64,000 nucleotides of DNA from Chelonoidis abingdonii (Eukaryota > Chordata > Testudines > Testudinidae), in contig NC_133770.1 of the NCBI RefSeq assembly GCF_003597395.2, positions 297,299,398 to 297,363,397 on the forward strand, read 5' to 3'. Position 1 is the first letter of the stretch. Every line of letters begins with the position of its first letter. The notes beneath the pieces are model-generated. The model was not told where the DNA came from, did no database searches, and saw only the letters and a program-made list of their open reading frames with translations. This document shows, in pieces, positions 1 through 10,860 of this stretch. A program made the position numbers and the translations under genes.

Positions 1-2290
1 CCCAAAGTATCATTGTCGGCTATCAGGTCTCGAGAAGATTCAGGTTGCACGTCAATGGCTTTTGGATCAGAGTACCGGGGCCGGACCTCCCTGGCTGCCA
101 CTCCTCCCCCCTTCCGATTCGGGGCGAGGCTCCCCAGCGCAGTGGTGGAATGGGTCGGGGGTGGGGAAGAAGGGTAAAGGCCCCGCTAGAAAGGGCCAGG
201 CCTCCATGGGCGGCTCGCGAACCTGCCCCCACTGGCCGGCAGCCCGCTACCCAGCTCGGCTGCCCTCCCCGCTTTCCCCTCCACCAGCTCGTGGGTTCCT
301 AGTCCTCCCCGGCCCCAAGGCATCGCCCGGCTGGCGGGCTGCCCCTCGCCTGCACCCTCCTTGACCACCGCTTCCACCACCACGGTTCTAAGACAACTTC
401 AGGGAAAGGTCTGTTTCTCGGCTCCGGCTGCGGGTCTGAACACCTGTATGGTGTTCTAATATCACGACTATTGAGCAAACCCTCGGTTTTATAAAAGCTG
501 ATATGAATGATAAACCTGCGCGCGACCTGTTGCATTGCGCTGGATCCCATCCATCAGCTGTGAATTCGCTGTGCTGGCGCTCCACGTTTGTCCGCAGGAG
601 GCTCACGTAATCGATTTCTGACAGTTGGTGTCGCAGTTGGTGGCGTGTAGTCTCTCCTGGGTTCTATCCGCATAGCTCTGCACGCAGGTCTCGCGCTTCC
701 CGGCCGGCCTCCTTGGGGAATGTGCTCCGGCGTTACCATCTGGATTATGATCTGCGGTGGTGGTTCGTCGCGGATACCAATTCGCTCATAGTCATATCCT
801 CTTAGGGTGGTAAACAGTCAGGGGTCATAGACAATCCTTGCCCGATCCTTGTCCGGAGTGCCCTGGTCGTACGCCACTTGCACTCGCCGTCAACCATCGG
901 AGCCCCGTTTCGAGGTTTTTTTCCGAGGGGCACCGTATGTGTACGTGCGGATCCGCCGGCCGGGACCAGGAGGCAGTACTGCAGGCGCTAAACGGAGCAG
1001 CACCGCCATTCCGGTATTTGCTTTGTAGGCATGGAGAGCAGAGATGTTACTGGTCGTTCCCTATGCTTACCGACTCTACTGCTGGAGAAATCTGGCAATG
1101 AGATGACGGTTTATCTCTCCCCGCTCTGTACTGGTCACTGCTTCATGAGTGCCCCTGGGGCTGAATCGGCGGAGCGCAACGGGCAAAAGCAAAATTGGGG
1201 ATTTGACTCGCTGAGGTAGTGCAGGGATCCGTGTCTCGCTTTTTGGGTTCTAAAACTAGGAGGTCCAAGTCCCTGCTAGAACTCCGGGCCTAGGGTGGTA
1301 GCGTTAGGTTTTATTAGACAGGACCAGTGCTATGCGAGGTGCACCTCGGCTTGGCGTTCGTCTCGCCCTCGTACTCTCACCGTTGGCCTACTTTCTGCCA
1401 ATGCCGCCTGGTTCCCGCCCTATTTCTGCCCTGGGGGCCGCCCATCTGCCGTCATCAGGCCCTCTCCCCTTGGGCTGCAAGGACCCCGCCTCGCGTCAGT
1501 CCCTTCTCGTTCCGCCGGCAAGTGCAGCTTAATCTGCCGCCCGCCCGGGCGTGCCCGTCGTGCCGAAGCGCGAACACGGCGCTCGTGTGTGACTTCCTTC
1601 TCCCTCAACCTTCCTGGTGGGCTACGGTCCTCGTTGCGCCGTTGTCGCTGCCCATTTGTGTCATGAAGTAATAAGTATCAAGAATGCAGGAAGTAAGAAA
1701 CATTGGATTGTAGCTCACTAAAATGAGGTGGAGGCCAGTGCGGCTTATGACCCGTGTGAGCTAGCAGGACAATTAACGCGCATGTGCGGGGCGAGAGGAC
1801 AGCATGCTGCGCCTGCTAGTGACGAGTCCACCCACTACGCGCAATACGATCTGTTCTTGTACAGAGGGAAAGGGTGGGGGTTCTGATTGAAGCTCAGCCT
1901 CCCCCAGTTGTTTATTTTTTATCTTCCTTCGAAGAAACGGGGGTTACCAGCCATTCGTTTACTATCTACTGGAATACTGGGAGTCATTTCCCATTTTTAC
2001 CCAGGACCCCCGCCAGCCTCAGACGCTTGAAGGCAGCAGGGTGGCACTCATGGGCTATGCACAATGGATATCAATCTATTGTACATCTACCACTGAGGCC
2101 GCCTAGGAGCAGATACTGAACTCTTCATCGTGCTACAGCATCGCGTTCTACAGCAGCTTCAGCTACACTCAGCGGGGGGACACTGAAAGATAGTCAAGAA
2201 ATGTATTTCTTTCCCTTTTCTTTCACGTGGCGGCATGGGGAGGAGAAACTGGAGCTATTCCGACTGAAACCACTGCGCAGACAGGCGTGT
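1..2290. other. irregular GC-rich window start, no supported gene
   Basis: No reading frame here has recognisable homology, and no clear promoter or RNA gene is seen. Positions 1-370 and 1330-1620 are GC- and CpG-rich. The stretch looks less regular than the rest of the window. Where a cleaner paralogue exists for the adjacent DNA (2.9-3.45 kb against 12.74-13.27 kb), this side carries many 1-3-base insertions, so parts of 1-2290 may also be unpolished sequence. It may hold the remainder of the Harbinger-like element whose end lies at 2.3-3.07 kb, but I could not recognise a transposase. Confidence 0.5.
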
Positions 2291-3073
2291 CGTCATTCAC
2301 CTACAGACATGTTGTGGAGCTGACCGAATGCAAGATACTTGTTCGAGACTGCTTGTTGGACTGTGGGCCGCTAGTTGTGTGAGTGTCCAGTACCCCTCCC
2401 TCTCTCCATGAGGCGGTCCACTTTGATTCTTTGACTTTTCCGTCCTCCACTTGGTGTCATGCCCGCACTTGTGCTAGTCCTGGAGATTTTTTCAAATGCT
2501 TTGGCATTTTCGTGTCTTCTGTAACGGGCAGCTCTGATACAACAATTTGGTCTACTCCCGGAGTAACCCGCGATCAGCATCAGTATCTCCCGTACGGTCC
2601 ATCTGGAGCTCCTTTTGTGTGGATTTGGCCTGCCATCCGCCACCTGTGGGCCTGAATCAGGCTTCCACGCTGGGGCAACAGAAATGTAATTCAAAAGTTC
2701 GGTGGTCTTTCTGTCTCCCCTGTTTACCTGCCTGCGCATTGAGTTTCAGATTTGCTGTCCAGTAGGTTGGTTCGTCAGGTTAGTGCCACTGTAGGTCGCG
2801 GGTCACCAGGCAGCCGAGTGGCCAAAGTAACGTCCGGACCTTCCGTCCAGCGGCTAACATACCCACACTCCGGTTAAACCTGTGTGAGTTCGGCTACTTC
2901 CTCTCGTCTCCGGTGTATGGAGTACAGAAATATTCGGATTTAAAGAGTCCTTCTATATGCGAGTTATTAACGGCTTGCTTTCGTGTGGACGTAGTGGCTA
3001 GCTTTAGAAATCGATGTTAAGCGCGTGTTTAAAGTCTCGATTTAAAACGCGTAGGTGTAGACCAGCGGCCGTG
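2291..3073 (-). mobile_element. damaged PIF/Harbinger-like DNA transposon, one end
   Basis: The segment ends with an AT-rich terminal region containing ATCGAT-like words and a GTGTAGACCAG terminal motif near 3053-3065. A cleaner copy of the last ~170 bp lies at 12735-12906. The minus strand carries a Myb/SANT-like coding remnant at 2371-2739, the accessory gene type found in PIF/Harbinger elements. From memory, this resembles a family abundant in turtle genomes. Many short insertions break it up. The far end of the element was not located. Confidence 0.6.
2371..2739 (-). pseudogene. broken Myb/SANT-like DNA-binding gene of a Harbinger element
   Basis: The 122-codon frame contains a recognisable core: SSRWTVREILMLIA near residues 44-57 and NAKAFEKISR near 78-87. 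This matches the usual start of a Myb/SANT-like (trihelix) DNA-binding domain, with a Trp in the first helix and an AKxFEKIS segment in a later one. In PIF/Harbinger transposons such a protein partners the DDE transposase. Between and after these motifs the sequence loses the expected pattern (for example an inserted Cys-Cys-Ile run near residues 66-68), which suggests frame disturbance by small indels. The expected Arg-rich third helix is only partly present (KSQRIKV). It is not a functional gene as given. The damage could be evolutionary decay or uncorrected sequencing error. Confidence 0.55.
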
Positions 3074-3450
3074 TTTGGTCAAGGGTTTCAGGTTGGTTGG
3101 CTGGCGTTGATTGACGTAATCCGAATTCCCGCTTTTGGTGAACATGCCCTGGGGACTCCTTCCGAATGGCGCTGAGCTTGGACTTTGAATAGACATGTTC
3201 TCATTTAAATGGAGGTATAAGCCCGGGCTCCCCAGGCCTGTGGCTTCGCCAGGAGATAAAATAGGCAAACCACAATTATTTGTGGCTTCAGGTGTGTGCG
3301 ATTTAAATCCAGATAAGACGGACACGAATGGGGAAAACCTGCCATTTTAAAAGCCCTTCATGCTGCGCAGACAACTCCACAGCAAATCCATCTCTTCCAT
3401 GCTTGCGAGCTGAGCTAAGCGTGTCTGCTCTCTCCATATCTCTGGTACAT
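3074..3450. repeat. block duplicated at 12907-13262 (noisy copy)
   Basis: From TTTGGTCAAGGGTTTCAGG onward this region runs parallel to 12907-13262 for about 370 bp: GGGGACTCC, TTTAAATGGAGG, ATAGGCAAACCA, CCAGATAAGACGGACACGAA and AAAGCCCTTCATGCT recur in the same order. The copy here carries frequent extra bases. Similarity fades near 3450. The shared stretch lies just outside the transposon terminus in both places. Confidence 0.85.
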
Positions 3451-4734
3451 CATCTACCAAGCTATCGCCTGTGCGTTATCTGGGTTCATTTTGTATTCTA
3501 CATGTCGTAGTACGTTGCTGAATGTTAAATTGTATTCTTTTTGAACAAGTAACGGCTGTTATATGCTCGAATATCCTTATTTCTGTTCTTGTAGCAATAG
3601 CCCTGTAGTAATTGTACGTTGATAGCAGAGATAATATGTTTTTTATGTCTTTCTCCTTTCTTTTTTATATAAGTGCTTATTTGGGTTTATAACTTGAACT
3701 CAAGTTTTTTTTGCATCTGCGTGGGTTAGTCAGCGTCAAGGAACTGATAGATGGGAAAACTCTCTTTTCGAGGCTGAGGAGACACCAGATTAGAGTTCGG
3801 TCAGGGCTCGCGCGAGGTGTGAGATGGGAAGGTGGCACTGACCTGTCAAAATGCGGACATGTAATTCTACGTCAATTCTAGAGTCTCAGCAAGCTGGGAG
3901 CCTTCCTATTTTAAGGGATTTGGGTTTGGTATGGGTTTGTTAAAATAGGTTGTCTTTTCCACAAGCATTTGGAAAAAAAACATAGATGTTTTATTAACAC
4001 GTTTCAGGGAGATAAATGAGCTGTTAGACAGGTTTAGTAAATCTCACGTCAGTCAGGTCGAGTTGCTGCTAGGATAGCGAAACATTCTTATATTAACATG
4101 TCATCAGTTATGTTGATTTTACTTGTGCATTGCTGCAAGGATGTTGGAAAAAACTGATAATTTTCAGTTTACCAGCGCATAGATGTACTTTCAGTAATAA
4201 AGCCTAACAAGAAGGTAGAGAACACCAGGAAACTCTGTCGGTAAACATAGACTTCTGATGAATGTTATCCTGAAGGAGGATAAATTCAGGGAACCAGAGG
4301 AGCCAGTGTCCCCTCCCTAATGAGAGCATGGACAAGAAGTCAATAGTGCTAGTACATACTGTATTCACCACATGGGTCCGAAGGAGCATTCCAAGATGGA
4401 TGGCCACTCCTCACCAAATGCTTCACTTCCAACTGCACACAGTAGGATTCTGAAGATTACTGGAAGTAGGAAGTGACTAGAGGTGAGTTCCCCTCCAATC
4501 TGCTTTCACTGCCCTAGCTTCTATCCACTTTGCTCCCTTATGCCATGAGGATGTGCAATGAGCCACTTATCGTGCACAAATATTTCTTTGTTTTATAATC
4601 TGTCTCCTGCAGACTTATCATCGTATTGCATGGCTAGTGCCTCTGTAGCCTTTGCTTTGGAAATTAATAAAAATGAATATATTAAACAGATAAAAAGGTG
4701 GCTGTTTGGCAAATAGGGCTCTTTCCCTGCAGAA
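3451..4734. other. AT-rich intergenic DNA, no feature recognised
   Basis: The stretch has homopolymer T runs and no coding signal. Sequence quality seems to normalise by about 4.0-4.1 kb. No tRNA, rRNA or clear repeat termini were seen. Confidence 0.5.
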
Positions 4735-5115
4735 AATTTCATTTTCATAAAAACTAAAAATCAAAATATTTGTAAAATACTCTTGCAAGTGGCCTCATGG
4801 GAGTTTTAGTTCAAGTGCCTCATATGCCACTTCTCCCAGAGACCGGCTCCCTGGTCAACTAATTTCCCATGATCACATGATTCTCCCAGGGGAGGAGACG
4901 TGGTATACCATGAGAGTCTGTGCCCCAGTGCATCATGGCAGATGAAACCAGTTGGGGAGCCCAGTCAGCAGAGTATGAGGAGGATCAAGGGCTACACACC
5001 ACAGCTCCTATGAGGGATCGTGACAGCATGTTGATCAAGATATTTTGGTTTCGCTGAAAAATTAAGTTTCATTAGGTGTTTGGTTTTTCAATTCAAATCT
5101 CAGTTTTCTGCCATA
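4735..5115. repeat. MITE-like AT-rich repeat with CATGGGAGTT core
   Basis: AAATTTTCATTTTC-type flanks surround a core with CATGGGAGTTTTAGTTCAAG and CCCATGATCACATGATT. The same arrangement occurs at 10192-10860 (CATGGGAGTTGTAGTTCAGG, CCCATGATGCACTGTGG). This supports a common non-autonomous, probably hAT-like family. Borders are approximate. Confidence 0.5.
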
Positions 5116-5154
5116 AAACAGTTTCATCAGAAAAAATTTTCAGGCTAGCTCAAG

Positions 5155-5335
5155 GTGTTGGCACTAGCCTAGACTCAGGAGATGAGAATAGATATTCAAA
5201 TTCCCCCTTACACAGAGTCCTGAGTACCCTGGGGAGTGTCTTTACTTTCTTGTGCCTCAGTTCCCATCTGACTAATGGGAAACTAGTGCCCTATAGGGCA
5301 TCCGTTACAATAATAATGGATCTTCATCCAAGGAA
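5155..5335 (+). repeat. MIR-like SINE fragment
   Basis: GTGCCTCAGTTCCCATCTG followed by ACTAATGGGA is the conserved MIR/core-SINE segment in sense orientation. There is no detectable tRNA head. Confidence 0.55.
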
Positions 5336-6774
5336 GAGCTGATGATATCAAGCTACAGTGGTAGGCTGCATGGACTTAACTTTTTCCTAAATAATTCTTT
5401 AAAGCCCAAAAAAGCTTCTAAATCATAATAAATCAAAGTTCACACATACACCACTGTGCTTGACAAATCTATTCGTGCTTTATCATTCACTATAAAATAG
5501 CTATCTTATACTACGAAGTAAATTCATATTTGCTGTTGGTTTTAAATTGCCCTTTTATATGTCACCCAATAAGGCCTGATCAAACCTACGAAAGTCAAAG
5601 GGAAGATTTCCATTAGTCAGTGAGCCTGGATCAGACCCATAACAGCTATATTTTCAGTTTCCTACAGGAATTAACTATGGCTCTTTGATTCATAAGTGAA
5701 AGATAGATGCTATCTGTACTCCACTTCTCTCTTGCATTGGAATCAAAAATAAGTAAGCGATGACGAGTCTGTTCAAATCAAGCACAGCTGGAAGTTTCAG
5801 TACATAAAGCCTCTGGGTAATCCCGCAATGAATCCATTAGACACTGCAGCTTGAGTGAGAACTCTATTATATGCTTGGGCTGAAGCTGAAGTGAGTAAAT
5901 ATTACAGTGGAATCCATTCATTTAAAAAAAAATGATCTTTGCAGCTTAAAAAAAAAAGCAAAAATCAGAACTAAAAATATAGTAGGAAACTAACAAAATG
6001 GTTTTTAAAGAAAAATATCAGGCATTAACGTCTGAAAAACTTTCAAGCCACAAAGTGAGCGAGACTTAAACATGAATAATCTACAATTCATAGATTGATT
6101 CAGTGTATGATTTCTTAACCAACATATGCAGATTTCATTGGGATACTCACATGCTTAAGTGCTTTGCTGACAGGGCCTTGGTCAGAATCCGACAAACTTC
6201 ATTCAAGCTGTTCCAACAGCCTTCAGAAAAATGAACTTTTACCAAGTCTGAAACAAACTTCTGACCCCAAACCCTACCTATTTTCACTCATGGTCTATAA
6301 ATAGCACTTCCATGTAAGCATATTTGGGGAGCTTTAATAGGTGTACTCAAAGCACAAAAAGCAGCTATACTTCAGTAAGTGCCTCTTTGTATAACTTAAT
6401 ATGAAACTCCACCTCAAACATTTTTTTCTTCTGTAGTCACTCTTTGATTCTGCTCTCCAACAGACTCCTGTTACTGTTTGAAGCATCACCTAACTAAAAG
6501 TCATTCGGCTCGGTTCCTTTTCGGATACAGTCAAGCAACTCTATTGCTTAACGGGTACAGAACCGACAGTTCTTGGTTCCCCTTCTGTTATCAGCCATTA
6601 ATGTCATTACCAGAAGCTAAAAACTACGTCAAGACTTCCTTATATCACTTTCAAGTGATCAGTGATTGCAATGAGATTGATGCTGCTGGATCACAAGTGG
6701 GACAGGAGGTGCCCATGAAGCAATAAACTCAGCAAGATATGTTCACACGATGAAAAAATTGAGAACTCTGTATT
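5336..6774. other. AT-rich intergenic DNA, nothing assigned
   Basis: No open frame longer than 82 codons and no repeat family I recognise. A MEF2-consensus decamer (CTATAAATAG, 6295-6304) is present but isolated. Confidence 0.45.
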
Positions 6775-6915
6775 TAGACCAGTGGTTTTCACCTTTTTTC
6801 ATGTGTGGACCCTAACAAATTTCAAATTCGAAGTGCTGGACCCCTTGGAATCTTAGGCATAGTTGCAGACTCCCGAGATCTGCGGACCACCAGTTTAAAA
6901 ATGACTGATTTAGAC
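6775..6915. repeat. hAT-like interspersed repeat (AGTGGTTTTCA type)
   Basis: It begins CAGTGGTTTTCACC, continues through TGTGGACCC and GGACCCCTTGGAATC, and ends GGACCACCAGTTTAAAAATGA. A related opening word appears at 39619 (AGTGGTTTTCAGCC). From memory this resembles a common turtle non-autonomous DNA transposon; family name not assigned. Confidence 0.45.
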
Positions 6916-7059
6916 TAAGGCCTTGGGGGCAGAGACTGGTGTATTTACAGCAGGAACTAATTTTGAACAATAGAATTATTTTTGTTGTTGAATATCGGCT
7001 CTGGTTCCATGCCCCAAAAACTCTTTGGCAAATTTGGGCCCAATTCAATGAATAAATTT

Positions 7060-7470
7060 CCATACAGAAAAAAACAGGAACAAAATTTCAAGAAGCGAAA
7101 AAAAATTTGTTTCACACCATTTCAGAATGTTTGTTGACTTTTTCATTTCTACAAGATAGTGTGTTGTTGAAATTTCACAATGTTGAGTTGACTTCAAAAC
7201 TTAGCCAGATTAAAAAGAAAAACAAAAGTGGTAAAAAGCCAACCGCTGATGAATCAAAACCAAAAACAAATTATTTGAGTAAAATCAAATATTTTAATTG
7301 ACACTAAAATTAAAAAAAACCAATTTTTCATTTAATCAATCCAAAATGTTTCAGTTGATTCAAAACAAAGTATGTGTTCAGCATAAAATTTCAATTTGAT
7401 TCAATTTGACAGATTCTTTTCAGAGTTGTTAGTTCGGTGCTCAATACTGAACATTCCATTATTTGCTCAG
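7060..7470. repeat. AT-rich MITE-like repeat
   Basis: Interspersed AAAATTTC, TTTCAGTTGA and CAAAATGTTTC words recur here and at 10.2-10.85, 40.76-41.11, 43.22-43.64, 47.8-48.0 and 63.48-63.73 kb. That supports a dispersed family. Its boundaries and terminal repeats are too degraded to fix. Confidence 0.4.
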
Positions 7471-8754
7471 GTCTACTATTCTGGGTTTGCACAAAGCCTA
7501 CAACAACAGGTAGCCCCAATTTCTGGGCTTAGTTCCAGCACAACCATAATAAACATCGTCAAGATAATAGTATAGAAGAATAAGGCCAACAACTGTGACC
7601 AGAGGGCGACAGATTGGGACATGCTCCAGAAGGGTGAAGCTCTTACCACCCTTCTGGAAAGCGACCAGTGGGGGGCACTAGTTCCAAGCAATCCTGTGCA
7701 GGGGCTGGCCACACTGTAGCAAACGAGAGGTCTGGTTCAAGTTTCTGCTGGTTTCCACTAGGGATTTGAATATATTCTCGCTCCATGTATAATTACTTGG
7801 CATCAGTTTGGTACGGCTGTCACCCTCCAGTCGATGTATCTAGCTTACTCCCAAACCAAGAAAACGCAAATAGAACTTCTCATGAAAGAGAAGGGGGTAG
7901 TAGTATCTGGGGATTTTAAATATTGGTGACTGTGTGAGAGACAGATCGCAAAGACTTAGAAATATAGACCCACTTTCAAGACTATTATATTGAGATGGGC
8001 CAGATGCTACAGGCCAGGGATTAGTCACATGCTTTTGTGTATCTATAAATTGTATATGTATCATTGTGAGCTAAGGATGGGTATTCTAGGTCTATGGGGG
8101 TGGGTCACAGAGCTTCCGCAAGAATAAAATCGTAGGGAGTAATTATGCAGATCCTGGGGCAGTAAAGAACCCCGAGTGAATGAATTGCATTCAATTCAGA
8201 CAGGTTCAAGCTGGCCAAGACAGGAGAGAGGCCGTAAGTATAAGGATCAGCCTGAACTGCTGACTGAACCCACTTTTTGATCCAACAATGACATGAGATT
8301 GTAACAAGAGGGCAAAACACTGCTGGAAGCGTTGAAGACTTGATCTGCAGGCCTCCATGTGGAAAAATGGGAGACACTGGTAAGCCCTGCATGCATGTAG
8401 ACTGTTATCTCTTAAATAGGTTGCTTTCTGTAATGCTTTTGCCCATAAAAATAAATGTGTTGTGCTTTATGAAAGCTACTGGTCACTGGTAACCCTGTAT
8501 TTTCCCTGAGAACAGGGACAGACTTCTTGGATCAGTACATGTGCTTGCATGGGGACTGACAGCTTAAATCCTTATTGCAGGCCTGAGACACATGTCTTGC
8601 CACAGAGAGGTGATGCGGAGTTCTGCAGACTCTACAGGGTCTCCCTAGCAGATCTTGAGATAGCGGGTGCAGTTAACCCAACGAACATGACAGTGTGTTC
8701 CAGGAGTAACAGCGGTGGACTGAGTCAGGACATTTCAGTTCTTCAAGGATGATA
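7471..8754. other. intergenic DNA, nothing assigned
   Basis: Short open frames only (95 codons or fewer) with no recognisable domain. No RNA gene or repeat terminus was identified. Confidence 0.4.
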
Positions 8755-8850
8755 TGGGAAGTCATGCCCCACTGTGCCTTCTGTTTCCCCACTGTTAAAA
8801 TGAGATAATAATCTAGATCTTCCTTGTAAAGAACTTTAAGATCTAAGGAT
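8755..8850 (+). repeat. MIR-like SINE fragment
   Basis: CTTCTGTTTCCCCACTGTTAAAATGAGATAATAA followed by AAAGAACTTTAAGATCTA matches the 3' half of a MIR/core-SINE in sense orientation (the 'print to screen' pattern CAGTTTCC...AAATG...). It is partial. Confidence 0.45.
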
Positions 8851-10191
8851 GAACCGTGCATACTCTTCTGCCACTCAGTTAAGGATAAGAGAAATACACT
8901 GTGCATAACAGGTAGACTGAATGGCAGAAAACAACAACATGAGATTTCGCTGGAAAATGCAAAATCATCGAACTAGGCGAACAACAAACACGAAACGGTA
9001 ACTCAGGAGGGAAGGAACTAGAGAGTATTAATGCAGCAAAGAAATCTAGGTATATTCATTTATTATTTATTGACTCTCAATGTATAATTCTATGCAATCA
9101 TTTCCAGGGCAGTTCTGTAGTGACTTAAAAGCAAGAAGTGTCTCCATTTCAGAAGAAAACCAGTGATCCTGGCTCAAAAGAGCAACCTGTACAGAAAGTC
9201 AAACTTTTCAACTTCTCTATCACCAAGATCACAGTTGTGTTATTTTGTCATGTTTACCTCAGCTTTCTGTGTGTTGGTTTTAAAAAATTTCTCATGATGG
9301 TTTAGCCCTGCTATTTTCCCCACTGATGATGTTATGTTCTACAAGTGCTAACAGTAAGTACTTATTCTCAGAGTAATCGGCATGCAAGGTTTTGTTTTTA
9401 ATTAATGTTCACACTCGATTCATTTAACAATCTTGCACCTCTAGTTATTAGGCAGCACGTGGCAATCTATAAGTCCCAAATTCCCTACTGGATGAAGGAA
9501 AGAAGTAATCAATGAAATAAGCATTTTTAAATGTTTCTTTGTGAGACAGCGATCATAATTCTGACTTAACATCCAATCAGCAATGTCTAATTCTCTTCAA
9601 TCTACATCCTGAAATCTAGAAGATTAAAGGCACTTCCCCCTTTACATGAGTTAGCTCTGCATCAGTTTCTTTCGATGCATTTCATTTCAGAAAAGCCATT
9701 ACAGAGCGGAGTTGTTTTGGTGATGTTTGATATTGTTTTTCCTTTAAATTTCCTGCACATTTCTTACCTACAATTTCCAGCAGTAAATTTATTTCAGGAA
9801 ATCCCTATATACTGGTAACTAGCGGAATCCTCATTAATTTCTTGTTCCATATACTGATCCAGAGTGAATCACAACTCTCTGTAAACAACTCTACTTGGGA
9901 AATCACTGCCTGCTAGCTAGCTCTGGCCTCCGCAGATGGTTTATCTATATATTTTGATATGTTTATAATAGGCATGTATAAATATCTGCCAACTGTTGAC
10001 ACGTTAAGTGCTATGTAATACTATCCGATTAATTTCTGTCATGTAACATGGGTTAGCAGTCCTACATCCCTTAATGTTTGGCCAGCAGATAGTTTCCTTA
10101 GTTCAATGCAGCTTTGGGTCTAAGTAAAAATAAGTGATTTAAAAGTTGGCAATTTTATAGTCTTAGTGCCTAGTAAATAAGTTTAACAATT
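8851..10191. other. AT-rich, apparently repeat-poor intergenic DNA
   Basis: This region lacks the recognisable CR1, SINE or MITE words common elsewhere and has no coding signal. Its repeat-poor character makes it a reasonable place to look for conserved non-coding DNA, but nothing specific can be named. Confidence 0.35.
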
Positions 10192-10860
10192 ACTAGAGCT
10201 GGTCAAAAATTGGAATTTCCATCCTTGGGAAATCTGAATATTCAATTTGTTTTTCATCTAAATCAGGATGAAGTGTTAAATATTTTAAAAAAAATGGGGT
10301 AGAATGGAAAGTTCTAAAAATTTTGATTGGAAATGTCAAAATATTTTATTTTTGAAGAGTTTTTGAGAGAAGAAACATTATGGCACTTATTGGATCAAAA
10401 CGTTTCTTTTACACTGAGCTGTGTTGTTCTGAGCTGTCACAGTGTTCATGGGAGTTGTAGTTCAGGTGTCTCAGATTCCCATTCTCTTTATGGAACTGGA
10501 TCCCTGGAGGGAACTACGTTCCCATGATGCACTGTGGTGGAAATGTACTCAGCCCAGGGACACAGCTCATACAGGAGAAATGGGGTATGAGGCACTTGAA
10601 CTATATTCCAAGAGGCACATGGCAGCTCAGTTGGACACAGAAGTAATGTCAAATTGCCCAAACTAAAATGTTTTTGATTTCATTTCACAAACTGAAAATT
10701 TTCAATGTGGGTCAATCCAACCCAAAACATTTAATTTGATTTTCTAGTGGAAATAAGGGGTTTGGGGGAATGGCAGAACTGAACATTCCCCATGAAAATT
10801 TGATTTTGTGGTTGAAACTGCATTTTTATTGAAAAAAGCCCTTAGATGGAAAATCCACAT
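10192..10860. repeat. MITE-like repeat, best copy of the AAATTTTC family
   Basis: It begins near TAGAGCTGGTCAAAAATTGG and ends near CATTTTTATTGAAAAAAGCC. AAATTTTC/GAAAATTT words lie in opposite orientation at the two sides, and a central GGGAGTTGTAGTTCAGG...GATGCACTGTGG core is shared with 4735-5115. The layout fits a non-autonomous DNA transposon. Confidence 0.5.

Noticed and set aside
1..1700. CpG island with a first exon
   Set aside because: CpG-rich, but the sequence quality here is doubtful and no conserved coding or splice signal was found.
6295..6304. CTATAAATAG as a MEF2 enhancer for ARC
   Set aside because: A single consensus word in AT-rich DNA about 9 kb beyond the candidate poly(A) site, with no nearby CArG or CRE. 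Chance is likely.
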